DNA of 40,599 nt from Pseudobdellovibrionaceae bacterium (GTDB lineage Bacteria; Bdellovibrionota; Bdellovibrionia; Bdellovibrionales; UBA1609): positions 1-40,599 of the forward strand of contig JAMLIO010000012.1 in NCBI GenBank assembly GCA_023954155.1. The letters run 5' to 3'. This document shows, piece by piece, positions 33,010-40,554 of the stretch. The position numbers and the translations under genes are program-made. How positions within the stretch are numbered: position 1 is the stretch's first letter; each line of letters starts with the position of its first letter. The notes below the pieces were generated by a model. It saw nothing but the letters and a program-made list of their open reading frames with translations. It had not been told where the DNA came from and did no database searches.

Positions 33010-33126
33010 CTATTTTTTATTTTGTATGGCTTTGGCTCTCTCTTTTCTTACAACTGCAAGAAAATACACACATAGAAACACAAAACCAAAACATAAAACG
33101 GCAAATACGATATCTTCTGCTGTCAT
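33010..33126 (-). CDS. 38-residue single-helix membrane peptide
   Basis: A short gene: ATG at 33124-33126, stop TAG at 33010-33012. The peptide starts MTAEDIVFAVLCFGFVFLCV, forms one membrane helix (about 6-26) and ends in a basic tail. A perfect GGAGG lies 7 nt before the ATG, and a TATAAT box lies about 40 nt upstream. It precedes the methyltransferase gene by 12 nt, so the two are probably co-transcribed. Size and composition resemble CcoQ- or YbgT-like accessory peptides, but no family can be assigned. Confidence 0.7.
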   Translation of the reverse strand: MTAEDIVFAVLCFGFVFLCVYFLAVVRKERAKAIQNKK

Positions 33127-33164
33127 CACAGAACCTCCAGTGAGACTATTTTGTAGTCCTTTAT

Positions 33165-33170
33165 ATTATA
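33165..33170 (-). promoter_or_regulatory. -10 box for the peptide-methyltransferase unit
   Basis: An exact TATAAT on the minus strand, about 39 nt before the 38-residue gene. No good -35 box sits 16-18 nt upstream. Confidence 0.45.
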
Positions 33171-33241
33171 TGGATATAGACCTTATATCAGCATGTTTTA
33201 TGCTATGGAGCATGACATAAAAAGCACTTTCAAGGAGACCT

Positions 33242-33922
33242 ATGCCTATGAGTTTATATAAGAGCATCACCAATTCCTTTGTCCCTATTCACCCTGCTGG
33301 GTACCCCTTTATCCTGATCTTTGCCCTTGTGAGCCTTGTTCTTGGGTTTTTCTCGACAAGCTTGCTGTGGATTGGCGGATTTTTAACCCTATGGTGCGCT
33401 TACTTTTTTAGAGATCCTGAGCGTGTCACCCCTAATGAGCCTGATTTTGTGTTCAGCCCTGCCGATGGTAAGGTCTCTTTTATAGGACAAGTAACACCCC
33501 CACCTGAGTTAGGTTTTGACAGGCCTTCTATGGTTAAAATTTCTGTTTTTATGAATGTCTTTAACTGCCATGTGAATCGCTCCCCTATTGAGGGAAGCAT
33601 TAAACGGATTGCCTATATCAGAGGCAAATTTATCAACGCCGAACTGGACAAATCCAGTTTTCACAACGAAAGAAACGCGCTGGTGATCTCTAACCCTAAG
33701 CTCACCATTGGTGTGGTGCAGATTGCGGGTCTTGTTGCCCGCAGAATCTTGTGCTGGAGCGAAGAGGGCGATGAAATCATGGCAGGAGAGCGTTTTGGCC
33801 TCATTCGTTTTGGTTCGCGCCTAGATGTGTATCTGAATCCTGAAGATGTAGATCAAATCTTTGTCGAAAAAGGACAGACCACTGTAGCGGGCGAAACACG
33901 TTTAGTGAAAATCAGAAACTAA
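33242..33922 (+). CDS. psd: Phosphatidylserine decarboxylase
   Basis: A 226-residue enzyme of the short Psd type that makes phosphatidylethanolamine. One or two N-terminal membrane helices (about 20-55), then [36 protein letters not shown] and the self-cleavage site FGSRLDVYL (Gly191-Ser192), where Ser becomes the pyruvoyl group. AAGGAG lies 4 nt before the ATG. It is followed one base later by the reading frame containing pssA, so both steps of phosphatidylethanolamine synthesis are encoded together. Confidence 0.95.
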   Translation: MPMSLYKSITNSFVPIHPAGYPFILIFALVSLVLGFFSTSLLWIGGFLTLWCAYFFRDPERVTPNEPDFVFSPADGKVSFIGQVTPPPELGFDRPSMVKISVFMNVFNCHVNRSPIEGSIKRIAYIRGKFINAELDKSSFHNERNALVISNPKLTIGVVQIAGLVARRILCWSEEGDEIMAGERFGLIRFGSRLDVYLNPEDVDQIFVEKGQTTVAGETRLVKIRN

Positions 33923-33934
33923 TTGGACTTCAAA

Positions 33935-34738
33935 ATGAAAAACGGTCAAAAAAGCAGAAATAACGTTCCCATTCGTTTTCTTATTCCTAACGCCATCACC
34001 TTACTCGCCCTCAGTGCGGGCTTGACCTCTATCCGTATGGCTTACGAACAAAGATTTGAGGTGACCATCATCTCTGTCTTATTTGCAGCTATTCTGGATG
34101 GGATTGATGGACGAGCCGCACGACTGCTCAATGCTTCTAGTAAATTTGGAGCCGAGTTGGATTCTTTGGCTGACTTTGTAAACTTTGGTGTCGCCCCAGG
34201 GCTGATCGTGTACTTTTGGGCCTTACAAGACGCTAAGTCTTTAGGTTGGGTGGTGTCTCTGATCTTTACCATCTGTATTTGTCTTAGACTGGCTCGCTTT
34301 AACGTAGAAAGCCAAGAAGAAGCGACCTATAAATGGAAAAAGAAATTCTTTACAGGCGTTCCTGCCCCTGCAGGTGCCTTCTTAGTTCTCACCCCTTTTT
34401 ACTGTCGTTTTATTAACATAGAAATTCCAAGTTATTTAATTCTGCTTAACACAGTGGCGATCTCAATTCTCACTGTAAGCCAAATGCCGACATTTTCATT
34501 TAAAAATATGGGTTCTATGCCCCGAACGTCTGTTCGTGTGCTTTTGGTACTGATCATTCTACTGGCTTCCGTGCTGGCCATTCACACATGGCAAACTCTG
34601 CTTACAGCAGCAGTGCTTTATGTTGCCACCTTCCCATTTAGTATTTTAAGCCACAGAAAGTACATGCAGCTTGAAGCCTTAAAAAATCCACCCCAACTCG
34701 AATTTGATTCTGACGAGCTAGACAGCGACGAGGACTGA
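33935..34738 (+). CDS. pssA: CDP-diacylglycerol-serine O-phosphatidyltransferase
   Basis: A 267-residue membrane enzyme that makes phosphatidylserine from CDP-diacylglycerol and serine. The CDP-alcohol phosphotransferase motif is intact: DGIDGRAARLLNASSKFGAE, then LDSLAD. Multiple membrane helices follow, and the C-terminus is acidic (DSDELDSDED). A TTG at 33923 opens the frame 12 nt earlier, but the ATG at 33935 is preferred. It lies 12 nt after psd. Confidence 0.94.
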   Translation: MKNGQKSRNNVPIRFLIPNAITLLALSAGLTSIRMAYEQRFEVTIISVLFAAILDGIDGRAARLLNASSKFGAELDSLADFVNFGVAPGLIVYFWALQDAKSLGWVVSLIFTICICLRLARFNVESQEEATYKWKKKFFTGVPAPAGAFLVLTPFYCRFINIEIPSYLILLNTVAISILTVSQMPTFSFKNMGSMPRTSVRVLLVLIILLASVLAIHTWQTLLTAAVLYVATFPFSILSHRKYMQLEALKNPPQLEFDSDELDSDED

Positions 34739-34770
34739 TCGCTTTATCTGTCCTCGCACTCGCTCAGCAC

Positions 34771-34798
34771 TAAAAAGTGAAGCCCTTTACCGCTTCAC
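34771..34798 (-). terminator. Intrinsic terminator for the LtaS-like gene
   Basis: GTGAAGC (34777-34783) pairs with GCTTCAC (34792-34798), loop of 8. On the minus strand the stem is followed by TTTTTA. It lies 76 nt beyond the stop codon of the LtaS-like gene, in the space converging with pssA. Confidence 0.7.
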
Positions 34799-34873
34799 AG
34801 CCTTGAACTCCACACAAAATGATGTCTTCATGACTTTTTAACGGCTATAGGTAAGCCTTAAATCTGTCGCCTA

Positions 34874-37042
34874 CTACAAAGACGTAGGCGTTTCGCCTTC
34901 GGTGTAAGTGACGTTTTGCTCTTTTAACTTTTTGGATTCCTCCACCAAAAGCGTTTTGTACTTCTCTTCCACTTTAGCTTTTTGATTGTGTCTTAATTTA
35001 TATTTAATGGCATTGTAATAGGCACGACCTAACTGGGCTTTGCGTTCTATGTTTTGACGAGCCTCTTCATCCAAAGCAGAAACATCCACAAGCTGATCGA
35101 CATAGGTTTTTGCGTCTTCAGTGTGATACAGTTGTTTTAGAAAATCCTGAGTGTGAAAGACTTTGATGTCTTTCGCATCAGTGATCGAAGAATAGATGAT
35201 ATTCTCTCCATCAAAGAACTTCGCGGGGTAAGAGCCCTCACCCGCAAGAAACACTCCTGATCTTTTTTGAGCACCTTCCGATAACAAGTCCATTCCAAAA
35301 GTAGAGTTCGGTCCCTCATGTCCCATCATAGACATCAATGTAGGCAAGATGTCAGGTTGATACCCCAATGTGGAATTGACCTGTCCTTTTAAAGTTTCAT
35401 CAAATAAAGGAGAGTAAAACACCAATGGGATATGATGCACTGGAAACTTATGGGCATTATAAAAAGCACTCAAAGTCTTGGCATCATAGGATCTTAATCC
35501 GTGGTCCGCATAAATCACAAAAATCGTATTTTTAAAATACTCTGCATCTTTGGCAATATTAAAATAGTGGCCTAAAGCATGATCGGAAAAACGCAAAGAG
35601 TTGTATTCGTCATTGCTAAAAAATCCATACTTAGCCATCTCTTCATCTGTTAAGTTTTTAAGTTCAAAACCCTCAGTGCGTTTCGGAATAGTGTAGGGCT
35701 TATGATAGCCCGCCGTCTGAATGAAAGCAAAGAAGGGTTTGGTCTCTTGGCTTAATATCTTATGACTCTCTTCAAAAAGCTCTAGGTCAGAAATTCCCCA
35801 GATGTCATTCAAAGAAGACTTTTTAAACATTCCCTCTTCATAAAGTTTAAGATCATAAATGTTGTTTTGAATGATGCCTCGAATATTCCCCCAATTGGCA
35901 CTTCCCCCAATAAAATAATATTTGGAGTGCTCACTCAAATTATTGATCATCGTATGTTGGTCGACAACAAGAGGGTTTCTTGAGGCGGTCTCTTCTTCAT
36001 TGAGATCAGGAATGCCCGTCAAAAAACAAAAGATCGAAGCAGCTGTGCCCGTCTTGATGACATGAAAGTTATCAAAGAGCAGTCCTTCACGGATGACCTT
36101 ATCTAAATGGGGTGTGGTATCGAAAGGGTTGCCAAAATGTCCCAGTTTAAAGGACGCCAGAGACTCCATCATGATCACAACCACATTGACGTCTTGAGGT
36201 AGATTTCCAATGGTGGGCTGCTTACGCACAAACAGAAGATTCTCTGGGTCGTCTGTCATAGCCACTTCAGGCTGCAACAGACTCAGCTCCTTTTTCATGG
36301 TCTCGGCACCGACAGTCTGTTTATTGAACTTGTAGGTGTCATACACATTTTGAATCGGGCTTAAAGCAAATTGATTGATAAAAGTATTTCTAGAAAAATA
36401 AGCTTCACTCCAACGCAGTGGATACTGCGACAGTTTGGAATGAACCGTAAGAGCAAGAAGCAAAAAGATCACTACATACTTTCCGATAGAAATATACAGT
36501 GGCGTGATAGGGCGAGAGTAAAAAAACATCTCTTCTTTAAAGACAAAACCCACTTTGGAAATTAAAAGATAAATGGCGACAGCCAAACATAAAAATCCCA
36601 ACACCAAAGCTGCAATGGGGTAACTCTGCATCACCATACCTAAAGCAATCATGGGGTTGGATAACAAAGCCAAAATTTTAGAGGACAGACGTTCTTCAAG
36701 ATAGGAGTAGTTTCCAAAATCCACCCAAGTGCAGATCAACATAAATCCTAAACCTAAAGAAAACCAAATTTTTTGAAAAAGATAAAAGTACTGTTTAAGT
36801 CTAAAGAAAATAAAAAGCGGATTTAAAATCAGAAAGATCCCAAAGCTGACTAAAAAAAATAAAGAGACCATGCGCAAGTCAAATCTGAGACCCAACCACC
36901 ACGCTTTCGTGATCTCAGAAAAGGGCAAATCACCTGAAGAGAACACAAACCAAAACACGACTCTATGGACTAGAAGTGTGAGGAAAAATATCGCATATAA
37001 ACGAATATAGCTTTGAAAAGAAAACTTTTTTGCAAATCCCAT
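34874..37042 (-). CDS. LtaS/OpgB-like membrane sulfatase-fold transferase
   Basis: 722 residues. Five N-terminal membrane helices (within about residues 10-205) precede a periplasmic sulfatase/alkaline-phosphatase-fold domain: NVVVIMMESLASFKLGH with a metal-binding Glu, the catalytic Thr in KTGTAASIFC, and YADHGLRS with metal-binding Asp-His. The closest known roles are transfer of phosphoglycerol or phosphoethanolamine from phospholipid to envelope glycans. Psd and PssA, which make phosphatidylethanolamine, are encoded next to it on the opposite strand. The frame opens at a TTG at 37048; ATG 37042 is preferred. Confidence 0.85.
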   Translation of the reverse strand: MGFAKKFSFQSYIRLYAIFFLTLLVHRVVFWFVFSSGDLPFSEITKAWWLGLRFDLRMVSLFFLVSFGIFLILNPLFIFFRLKQYFYLFQKIWFSLGLGFMLICTWVDFGNYSYLEERLSSKILALLSNPMIALGMVMQSYPIAALVLGFLCLAVAIYLLISKVGFVFKEEMFFYSRPITPLYISIGKYVVIFLLLALTVHSKLSQYPLRWSEAYFSRNTFINQFALSPIQNVYDTYKFNKQTVGAETMKKELSLLQPEVAMTDDPENLLFVRKQPTIGNLPQDVNVVVIMMESLASFKLGHFGNPFDTTPHLDKVIREGLLFDNFHVIKTGTAASIFCFLTGIPDLNEEETASRNPLVVDQHTMINNLSEHSKYYFIGGSANWGNIRGIIQNNIYDLKLYEEGMFKKSSLNDIWGISDLELFEESHKILSQETKPFFAFIQTAGYHKPYTIPKRTEGFELKNLTDEEMAKYGFFSNDEYNSLRFSDHALGHYFNIAKDAEYFKNTIFVIYADHGLRSYDAKTLSAFYNAHKFPVHHIPLVFYSPLFDETLKGQVNSTLGYQPDILPTLMSMMGHEGPNSTFGMDLLSEGAQKRSGVFLAGEGSYPAKFFDGENIIYSSITDAKDIKVFHTQDFLKQLYHTEDAKTYVDQLVDVSALDEEARQNIERKAQLGRAYYNAIKYKLRHNQKAKVEEKYKTLLVEESKKLKEQNVTYTEGETPTSL

Positions 37043-37084
37043 AGTCAAGGTAATAATAGCCCTTATCTAGATTTACAACATTAA

Positions 37085-37124
37085 AAAAACAAAAAACCTG
37101 CTGAGTGAAATCACACCAGCAGGT
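37085..37124 (-). terminator. Intrinsic terminator for the small lipoprotein gene
   Basis: ACCTGCTG (37096-37103) pairs with CAGCAGGT (37117-37124), with an inner GTG/CAC. On the minus strand it is followed by TTTTTTGTTTTTTT, a strong T tract, 36 nt after the lipoprotein stop codon. Confidence 0.85.
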
Positions 37125-37159
37125 CATATACCTTACTAATAAAGGCTTTAACTTTAAGA

Positions 37160-37336
37160 CTACTCTGCCATTTCGTCAGTAGCGTCTTCAATCTCATCGC
37201 CAGCGTCTTCCATAGAATCCCCAGCATCCTCAACTGCATCTACTGTGGCTTCTGGTGCTTTTTTGTTACATCCAGTAAAAGAAACGGCAGTAACAGCGAA
37301 TGACAACGCGATTAAAAGAATTTGAATAGCTTTCAT
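37160..37336 (-). CDS. Small acidic heptad-repeat lipoprotein
   Basis: 58 residues from the ATG at 37336, which has GGAG 7 nt upstream. A signal peptide ends at SFTGC, the Cys being the probable lipid site. The mature part is very acidic and contains three near-exact heptads (EDAGDSM, EDAGDEI, EDATDEM), suggesting a helical or coiled-coil stalk. It may be an abundant small envelope lipoprotein, analogous in size to Lpp, but without Lpp's basic C-terminus. It has its own strong terminator. In the leader, CTCC/GGAG flanks TAAA and could mask the ribosome-binding site. Confidence 0.8.
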   Translation of the reverse strand: MKAIQILLIALSFAVTAVSFTGCNKKAPEATVDAVEDAGDSMEDAGDEIEDATDEMAE

Positions 37337-37493
37337 GTTTATCTCCTTTAGGAGGCTAGGCCCCAATTTATTTAACTATACTAGTCAAAGCTGCCACAAT
37401 CTGCTTTTAAAATCAACATGAGATCGAATTACAAATTTGTGAAATATCCTACACAATTCTTTGCTTGACTTGATAAATGTTGATAACTTTTTT

Positions 37494-37521
37494 TTGCCAG
37501 AAGCATAGACTTGATGATACT
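37494..37521 (+). promoter_or_regulatory. Candidate promoter for the ZIP transporter
   Basis: TTGCCA (37494-37499) and GATACT (37516-37521) are separated by 16 nt, acceptable -35 and -10 boxes. A CTTTGCAAAG palindrome (37557-37566) lies between this promoter and the ATG and could be an operator. Confidence 0.4.
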
Positions 37522-37580
37522 CCTGATCACTGGCGATACCATAGAACCCCCTCCAGCTTTGCAAAGGATGAGCACTGAAT

Positions 37581-38435
37581 ATGACTCACTACGCTCTATA
37601 TACACTTCTGACCACGGCTTCGATTGCCCTTGCTACTGCGCTTTTGGGCATTGCTGTGGCACGTACCATGGACCGTTCTCATAAATTTTTAAGCTTTTTT
37701 ATTGCCCTTGGTGCAGGACTTTTGGTGGGAGTCGCACTGACAGAGTTCCTGCCACAAGTCTTTCACTCTCACCCTACACCCTTACATGATGCTCAAATTC
37801 ATAGCAATGAGCACTCTCACGATCCTTTTGGTTTTGGAATTCTGCCCGCACTCTTGATTCTTCTTGGGGTCTTTTTTGTGATCATTTTAGAGAAAAAAGT
37901 GGCACAAACCCTAGAGTTAAGCACCCTAGGTTCTACTACGACTGAGAGCCACGGTCACGAGTTCTGCGTGCACAGTCACTCTCACACCCATGAACCCCAC
38001 ATCACTCTCAAAACAGCATGTTTATCCGTGGGGTGTGTGACAGTCTGCTCATTTTTTGATGGCTTAGAAATCTCCACAGCCTTTCACATGGGATCACAAG
38101 TGGGCTGGCTCACAAGCCTTGGATTTTTGCTTCATTCTATCTCCAACGGCGCACTTGCCGCGAGTTTGGGCCTTGCTGGTGGACTCTCTAAGTCTAGAGC
38201 CATCCAGGTGTCTATAGTCATAGGAGCTTTACTCTTCATCGGTTCTGTCGTGGGTGTCGTGGGCATCAGCCTATTTGACTTTAAATCTTATGTTTTACCC
38301 TTTAGCACAGGCGTGATGCTTTACATCTCCTTCACCCATCTGATTCCCCTAGCTCTCAAAGACAGATTGGGCTGGGTCGGCTTTATCCTTGGAACCCTCA
38401 TCACCTTTATCATTCACAGCCTGCACACCCACTAA
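37581..38435 (+). CDS. ZIP-family divalent metal transporter
   Basis: 284 residues with about eight membrane helices. ZIP features: a His-rich loop between helices (HSHPTPLHDAQIHSNEHSHD near 60-80, and HSHSHTHEPH near 131-140), FFDGLEISTAFHMGS and FLLHSISNGALAAS in the metal-coordinating helices, and the C-terminal FSTGVMLYISFTHLIP. It imports zinc or iron, or handles related metals. It converges with a Fur/Zur-type regulator gene, consistent with metal-dependent control. Confidence 0.93.
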   Translation: MTHYALYTLLTTASIALATALLGIAVARTMDRSHKFLSFFIALGAGLLVGVALTEFLPQVFHSHPTPLHDAQIHSNEHSHDPFGFGILPALLILLGVFFVIILEKKVAQTLELSTLGSTTTESHGHEFCVHSHSHTHEPHITLKTACLSVGCVTVCSFFDGLEISTAFHMGSQVGWLTSLGFLLHSISNGALAASLGLAGGLSKSRAIQVSIVIGALLFIGSVVGVVGISLFDFKSYVLPFSTGVMLYISFTHLIPLALKDRLGWVGFILGTLITFIIHSLHTH

Positions 38436-38439
38436 GCTC

Positions 38440-38698
38440 CCCCCTAGTTACACTGAATTTAGAATTGGAATTTGATTTGAGATTCCTTTAGAAATTAGGT
38501 TATACCTTCGATTTCAACCTCAGAAGTGAGCAATGCGTATCCGACATGCGTTGGCCTGTGGGGCCATAGGTCCCACAGGGTAACGCGTGCCGAAGACGCT
38601 TTGCACCCGTCTCTGCTGCGTTGGAATCGAAGGTATAACCTAATTTCTAAAGGAATCTCAAATCAAATTCCAATTCTAAATTCAGTGTAACTAGGGGG
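38440..38698. repeat. Large 259-nt palindromic element with 74-bp arms
   Basis: Arm 38440-38513 is perfectly complementary to 38625-38698 over 74 bp; after one mismatch another 4 bp pair. The 111-nt centre contains a further stem (38555-38562 with 38572-38579) and paired halves carrying the motif GYCGRANWCGCWTT (38532-38545 inverted; 38589-38602 direct), which also occurs in the cores of copies 1 and 2. The left arm starts 4 nt after the ZIP stop codon. The right arm includes the stop codon and last bases of the Fur-type gene. Confidence 0.92.
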
Positions 38699-39143
38699 TG
38701 CGGCAGGTTTTGCAGAGGTAGTTCACGCGGACGTGGGAGATTTGGTTGCGCTTGAAACCTAGGATTTTTTGTAGAGATTCTAGGTCTTGGTTTTTGATTG
38801 TGGGCTCATCGGCGTTGCCGCATTGGTCACAAAGCCAGCTCATGTGGAGATGCTTAGAGCCACATGTCGAGTGCTGGCAAAGGCTCACTTGGCCTTGGTT
38901 TAATTCATGGACCACCTTGATATCTTTAAGAACTTTGATGCTGCGGTAGACTGAGGCCTCATCGACTTGCACGTCTCGGCTGAGCAGCTCTTGGAAGATT
39001 TGTGGTACCGTCATGGCCTTGTCGGTCTCAAGTAAAAGCTCAAGCAAAGCGCGGCGCTGTTCCGTAATTCTCAGTCCTTCATCTTTCATCAGACGAAGAA
39101 GCTGTTCTAAATTTTCAGAAGTTTTAGGAGTGGCACAGTTCAT
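38691..39143 (-). CDS. Fur-family metalloregulator (Fur or Zur)
   Basis: 150 residues. The N-terminal winged helix (LRITEQRRALLELLLETDKA, then VDEASVYRSIKVLKD) binds DNA; the C-terminal dimerisation domain has the structural zinc site CDQCG and CKTC at the end. The regulatory His-rich loop reads CGSKHLHMSWLCDQC, with one fewer His than Fur. Linkage to tonB suggests iron control, while the convergent ZIP transporter suggests zinc; sequence alone does not decide. The last Pro codon and the stop codon lie inside the arm of the large palindrome. Overlaps the preceding gene by 20 nt. Confidence 0.9.
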   Translation of the reverse strand: MNCATPKTSENLEQLLRLMKDEGLRITEQRRALLELLLETDKAMTVPQIFQELLSRDVQVDEASVYRSIKVLKDIKVVHELNQGQVSLCQHSTCGSKHLHMSWLCDQCGNADEPTIKNQDLESLQKILGFKRNQISHVRVNYLCKTCRTP

Positions 39144-39708
39144 TGGTTTTATCCCATAGGTAAGTAGAGATGTCCTTCACCCCATACTTCCATTGTTTTT
39201 GATCTTCGATCCATAAAGACGGTGTGGCTTCTATTAAGAAAACTTTACTTCTGCTGTGATCATAAATTTGAGTTTGGATTCCTTTAAGAGAGACCAGTTT
39301 AGCTCTGATTTTTTGCCTGTCCCCAAAAGCCAGCACGGCGACATTTTTATTTAATTGCTCTTTATTCTTACACTCTTTGCCCATCTTTTTAACCAAACGA
39401 ACGCACGACTTGCATTCCTCATCAAACACCAGAATCAAAGGGCGCTTTAAATATTTCGACACCGCACCCATGACTTCATGTTGAGACATCTGCACTTTGG
39501 TGGTGACGGGAGGTTCCTTTGTGTCTGGTGTGAGATGGACTGCTGTAGGGGCGCTTCTTTCAGGATTAAGGACGACGTGAGAATCGGATGCGAGACGAGC
39601 CGAAGCCATAGAAGGTGTGACGGACAGCTCTGCTGTAGGGACTGGTTTCATAGCTTGAGCAGCCATAAACGAAGTCACAACAAAATACAGAATGAACTTT
39701 ATAAGCAC
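39124..39708 (-). CDS. Exported thioredoxin-fold-like CxxC protein
   Basis: 194 residues from a GTG at 39708, chosen because GGAGGAG lies 5 nt upstream; the frame opens earlier (39831), but that part lies inside tonB. A signal peptide (LIKFILYFVVTSFMAAQA) is followed by a low-complexity linker (20-75) and a thioredoxin-like segment: RPLILVFDEECKSCVRLVKK with Cys99 and Cys102, later IEATPSLWIED, with a Pro where thioredoxins have the cis-Pro. It could be a periplasmic thiol oxidoreductase or a metal-binding protein. It lies between tonB and the Fur-type gene, 16 nt from the first and overlapping the second. Confidence 0.7.
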   Translation of the reverse strand: MLIKFILYFVVTSFMAAQAMKPVPTAELSVTPSMASARLASDSHVVLNPERSAPTAVHLTPDTKEPPVTTKVQMSQHEVMGAVSKYLKRPLILVFDEECKSCVRLVKKMGKECKNKEQLNKNVAVLAFGDRQKIRAKLVSLKGIQTQIYDHSRSKVFLIEATPSLWIEDQKQWKYGVKDISTYLWDKTNELCHS

Positions 39709-39724
39709 GAAGGCTCCTCCAAAG

Positions 39725-40462
39725 CTAATTGATCTTATACACAATGGGGACTTCCACTCGGTACTGACTGACAGAGCTTGGAAGTTCTTTAAAAGGCGAT
39801 AGCGAACGCACGTGATTGATGGCCGCCACATCTAAAGTTTTATAATTTGAAGACTGCTTGATTTTAAGTTCTTTGATTAAACCTTTGGCATCAATCTCAA
39901 GGACTAAAACCACCATGCCCTCTTGTCTGAGCTTCTCTGCCATGCGGGGATATTGTTTGGAATTATTGAGATAATTGGACAAGTAATCTTTGTAAGACAT
40001 TAAGATTCTTTTGGTTTCGCCATCTAAAGCGCCTGCACCTTCTCGGTCTTCATGATCCGTTCCGAGTGGGTCCCCGCCATCCTGAGGAGCCACCTTCAGA
40101 GTATTCGTTGACAGATTTGAGGTGGCTTTTGCTGAAATTGTGTTCTTTTCAGCCGTAGCCTCTTCAGCCCTTTTGATCTTTTTTCGGACCACTTTGGCCT
40201 TTTCAAAATCCTTCGGGTTAAATCTGACATTGTCCATGGTGACATCCACAAGCTCGACATTAAAACCCTCTATGATGGGGTTGGCCTTATAAGTAGAAAG
40301 ATCAGCGTCCCAGAGTAAAGGGACAAAAAGAAGTGCTAACATTACCCCATGCAAGGCTAGGCTTAGGAGGAAAAAACCACCTCCACCATTTTTTGAATCT
40401 GAACCTTTTAAATACGATGTCTTCACGTCTTGGTTTTTACACCATCTGGGGCTCTGTGGCAA
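39725..40462 (-). CDS. tonB: TonB energy-transducing protein
   Basis: 245 residues. One N-terminal membrane helix (about 29-49, FFLLSLALHGVMLALLFVPL), a charged periplasmic linker (about 85-150), and a canonical TonB C-terminal domain (about 170-245: YPRMAEKLRQEGMVVLVLEI, LDVAAINHVRSLSPFKELP). It transmits proton motive force from ExbBD, which is not in this window, to outer-membrane receptors. The start is uncertain: a TTG at 40462 has no ribosome-binding site, and a GTG at 40426 is possible. First gene of a tonB, thioredoxin-like, fur/zur cluster. Confidence 0.88.
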   Translation of the reverse strand: MPQSPRWCKNQDVKTSYLKGSDSKNGGGGFFLLSLALHGVMLALLFVPLLWDADLSTYKANPIIEGFNVELVDVTMDNVRFNPKDFEKAKVVRKKIKRAEEATAEKNTISAKATSNLSTNTLKVAPQDGGDPLGTDHEDREGAGALDGETKRILMSYKDYLSNYLNNSKQYPRMAEKLRQEGMVVLVLEIDAKGLIKELKIKQSSNYKTLDVAAINHVRSLSPFKELPSSVSQYRVEVPIVYKIN

Positions 40463-40464
40463 TA

Positions 40465-40481
40465 TTGCAAGTGACTTGCAT
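40465..40481. promoter_or_regulatory. Candidate operator directly upstream of tonB
   Basis: TTGCAA-GTGAC-TTGCAT on the plus strand. It contains the perfect 15-bp dyad TGCAAGT-G-ACTTGCA (40466-40480), immediately ahead of the TTG start. The TTGCAA-N5-TTGCAA layout recalls the Nur (Fur-family) box of actinobacteria; in this organism that is only an analogy. Confidence 0.5.
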
Positions 40482-40521
40482 TAAGTTTTCAGCCCCCTGA
40501 CGGATCGTGCTGCTGTTTAAA

Positions 40522-40554
40522 ACTAAAAAGCTCACCTGAGGTGAGCTTTTTAGT
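40522..40554. terminator. Bidirectional intrinsic terminator
   Basis: A 33-nt perfect palindrome, ACTAAAAAGCTCACC with its complement around TGA, with A and T tracts on the two sides, so it can act in both directions. It probably ends a gene beyond the right edge and insulates tonB. Confidence 0.85.
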
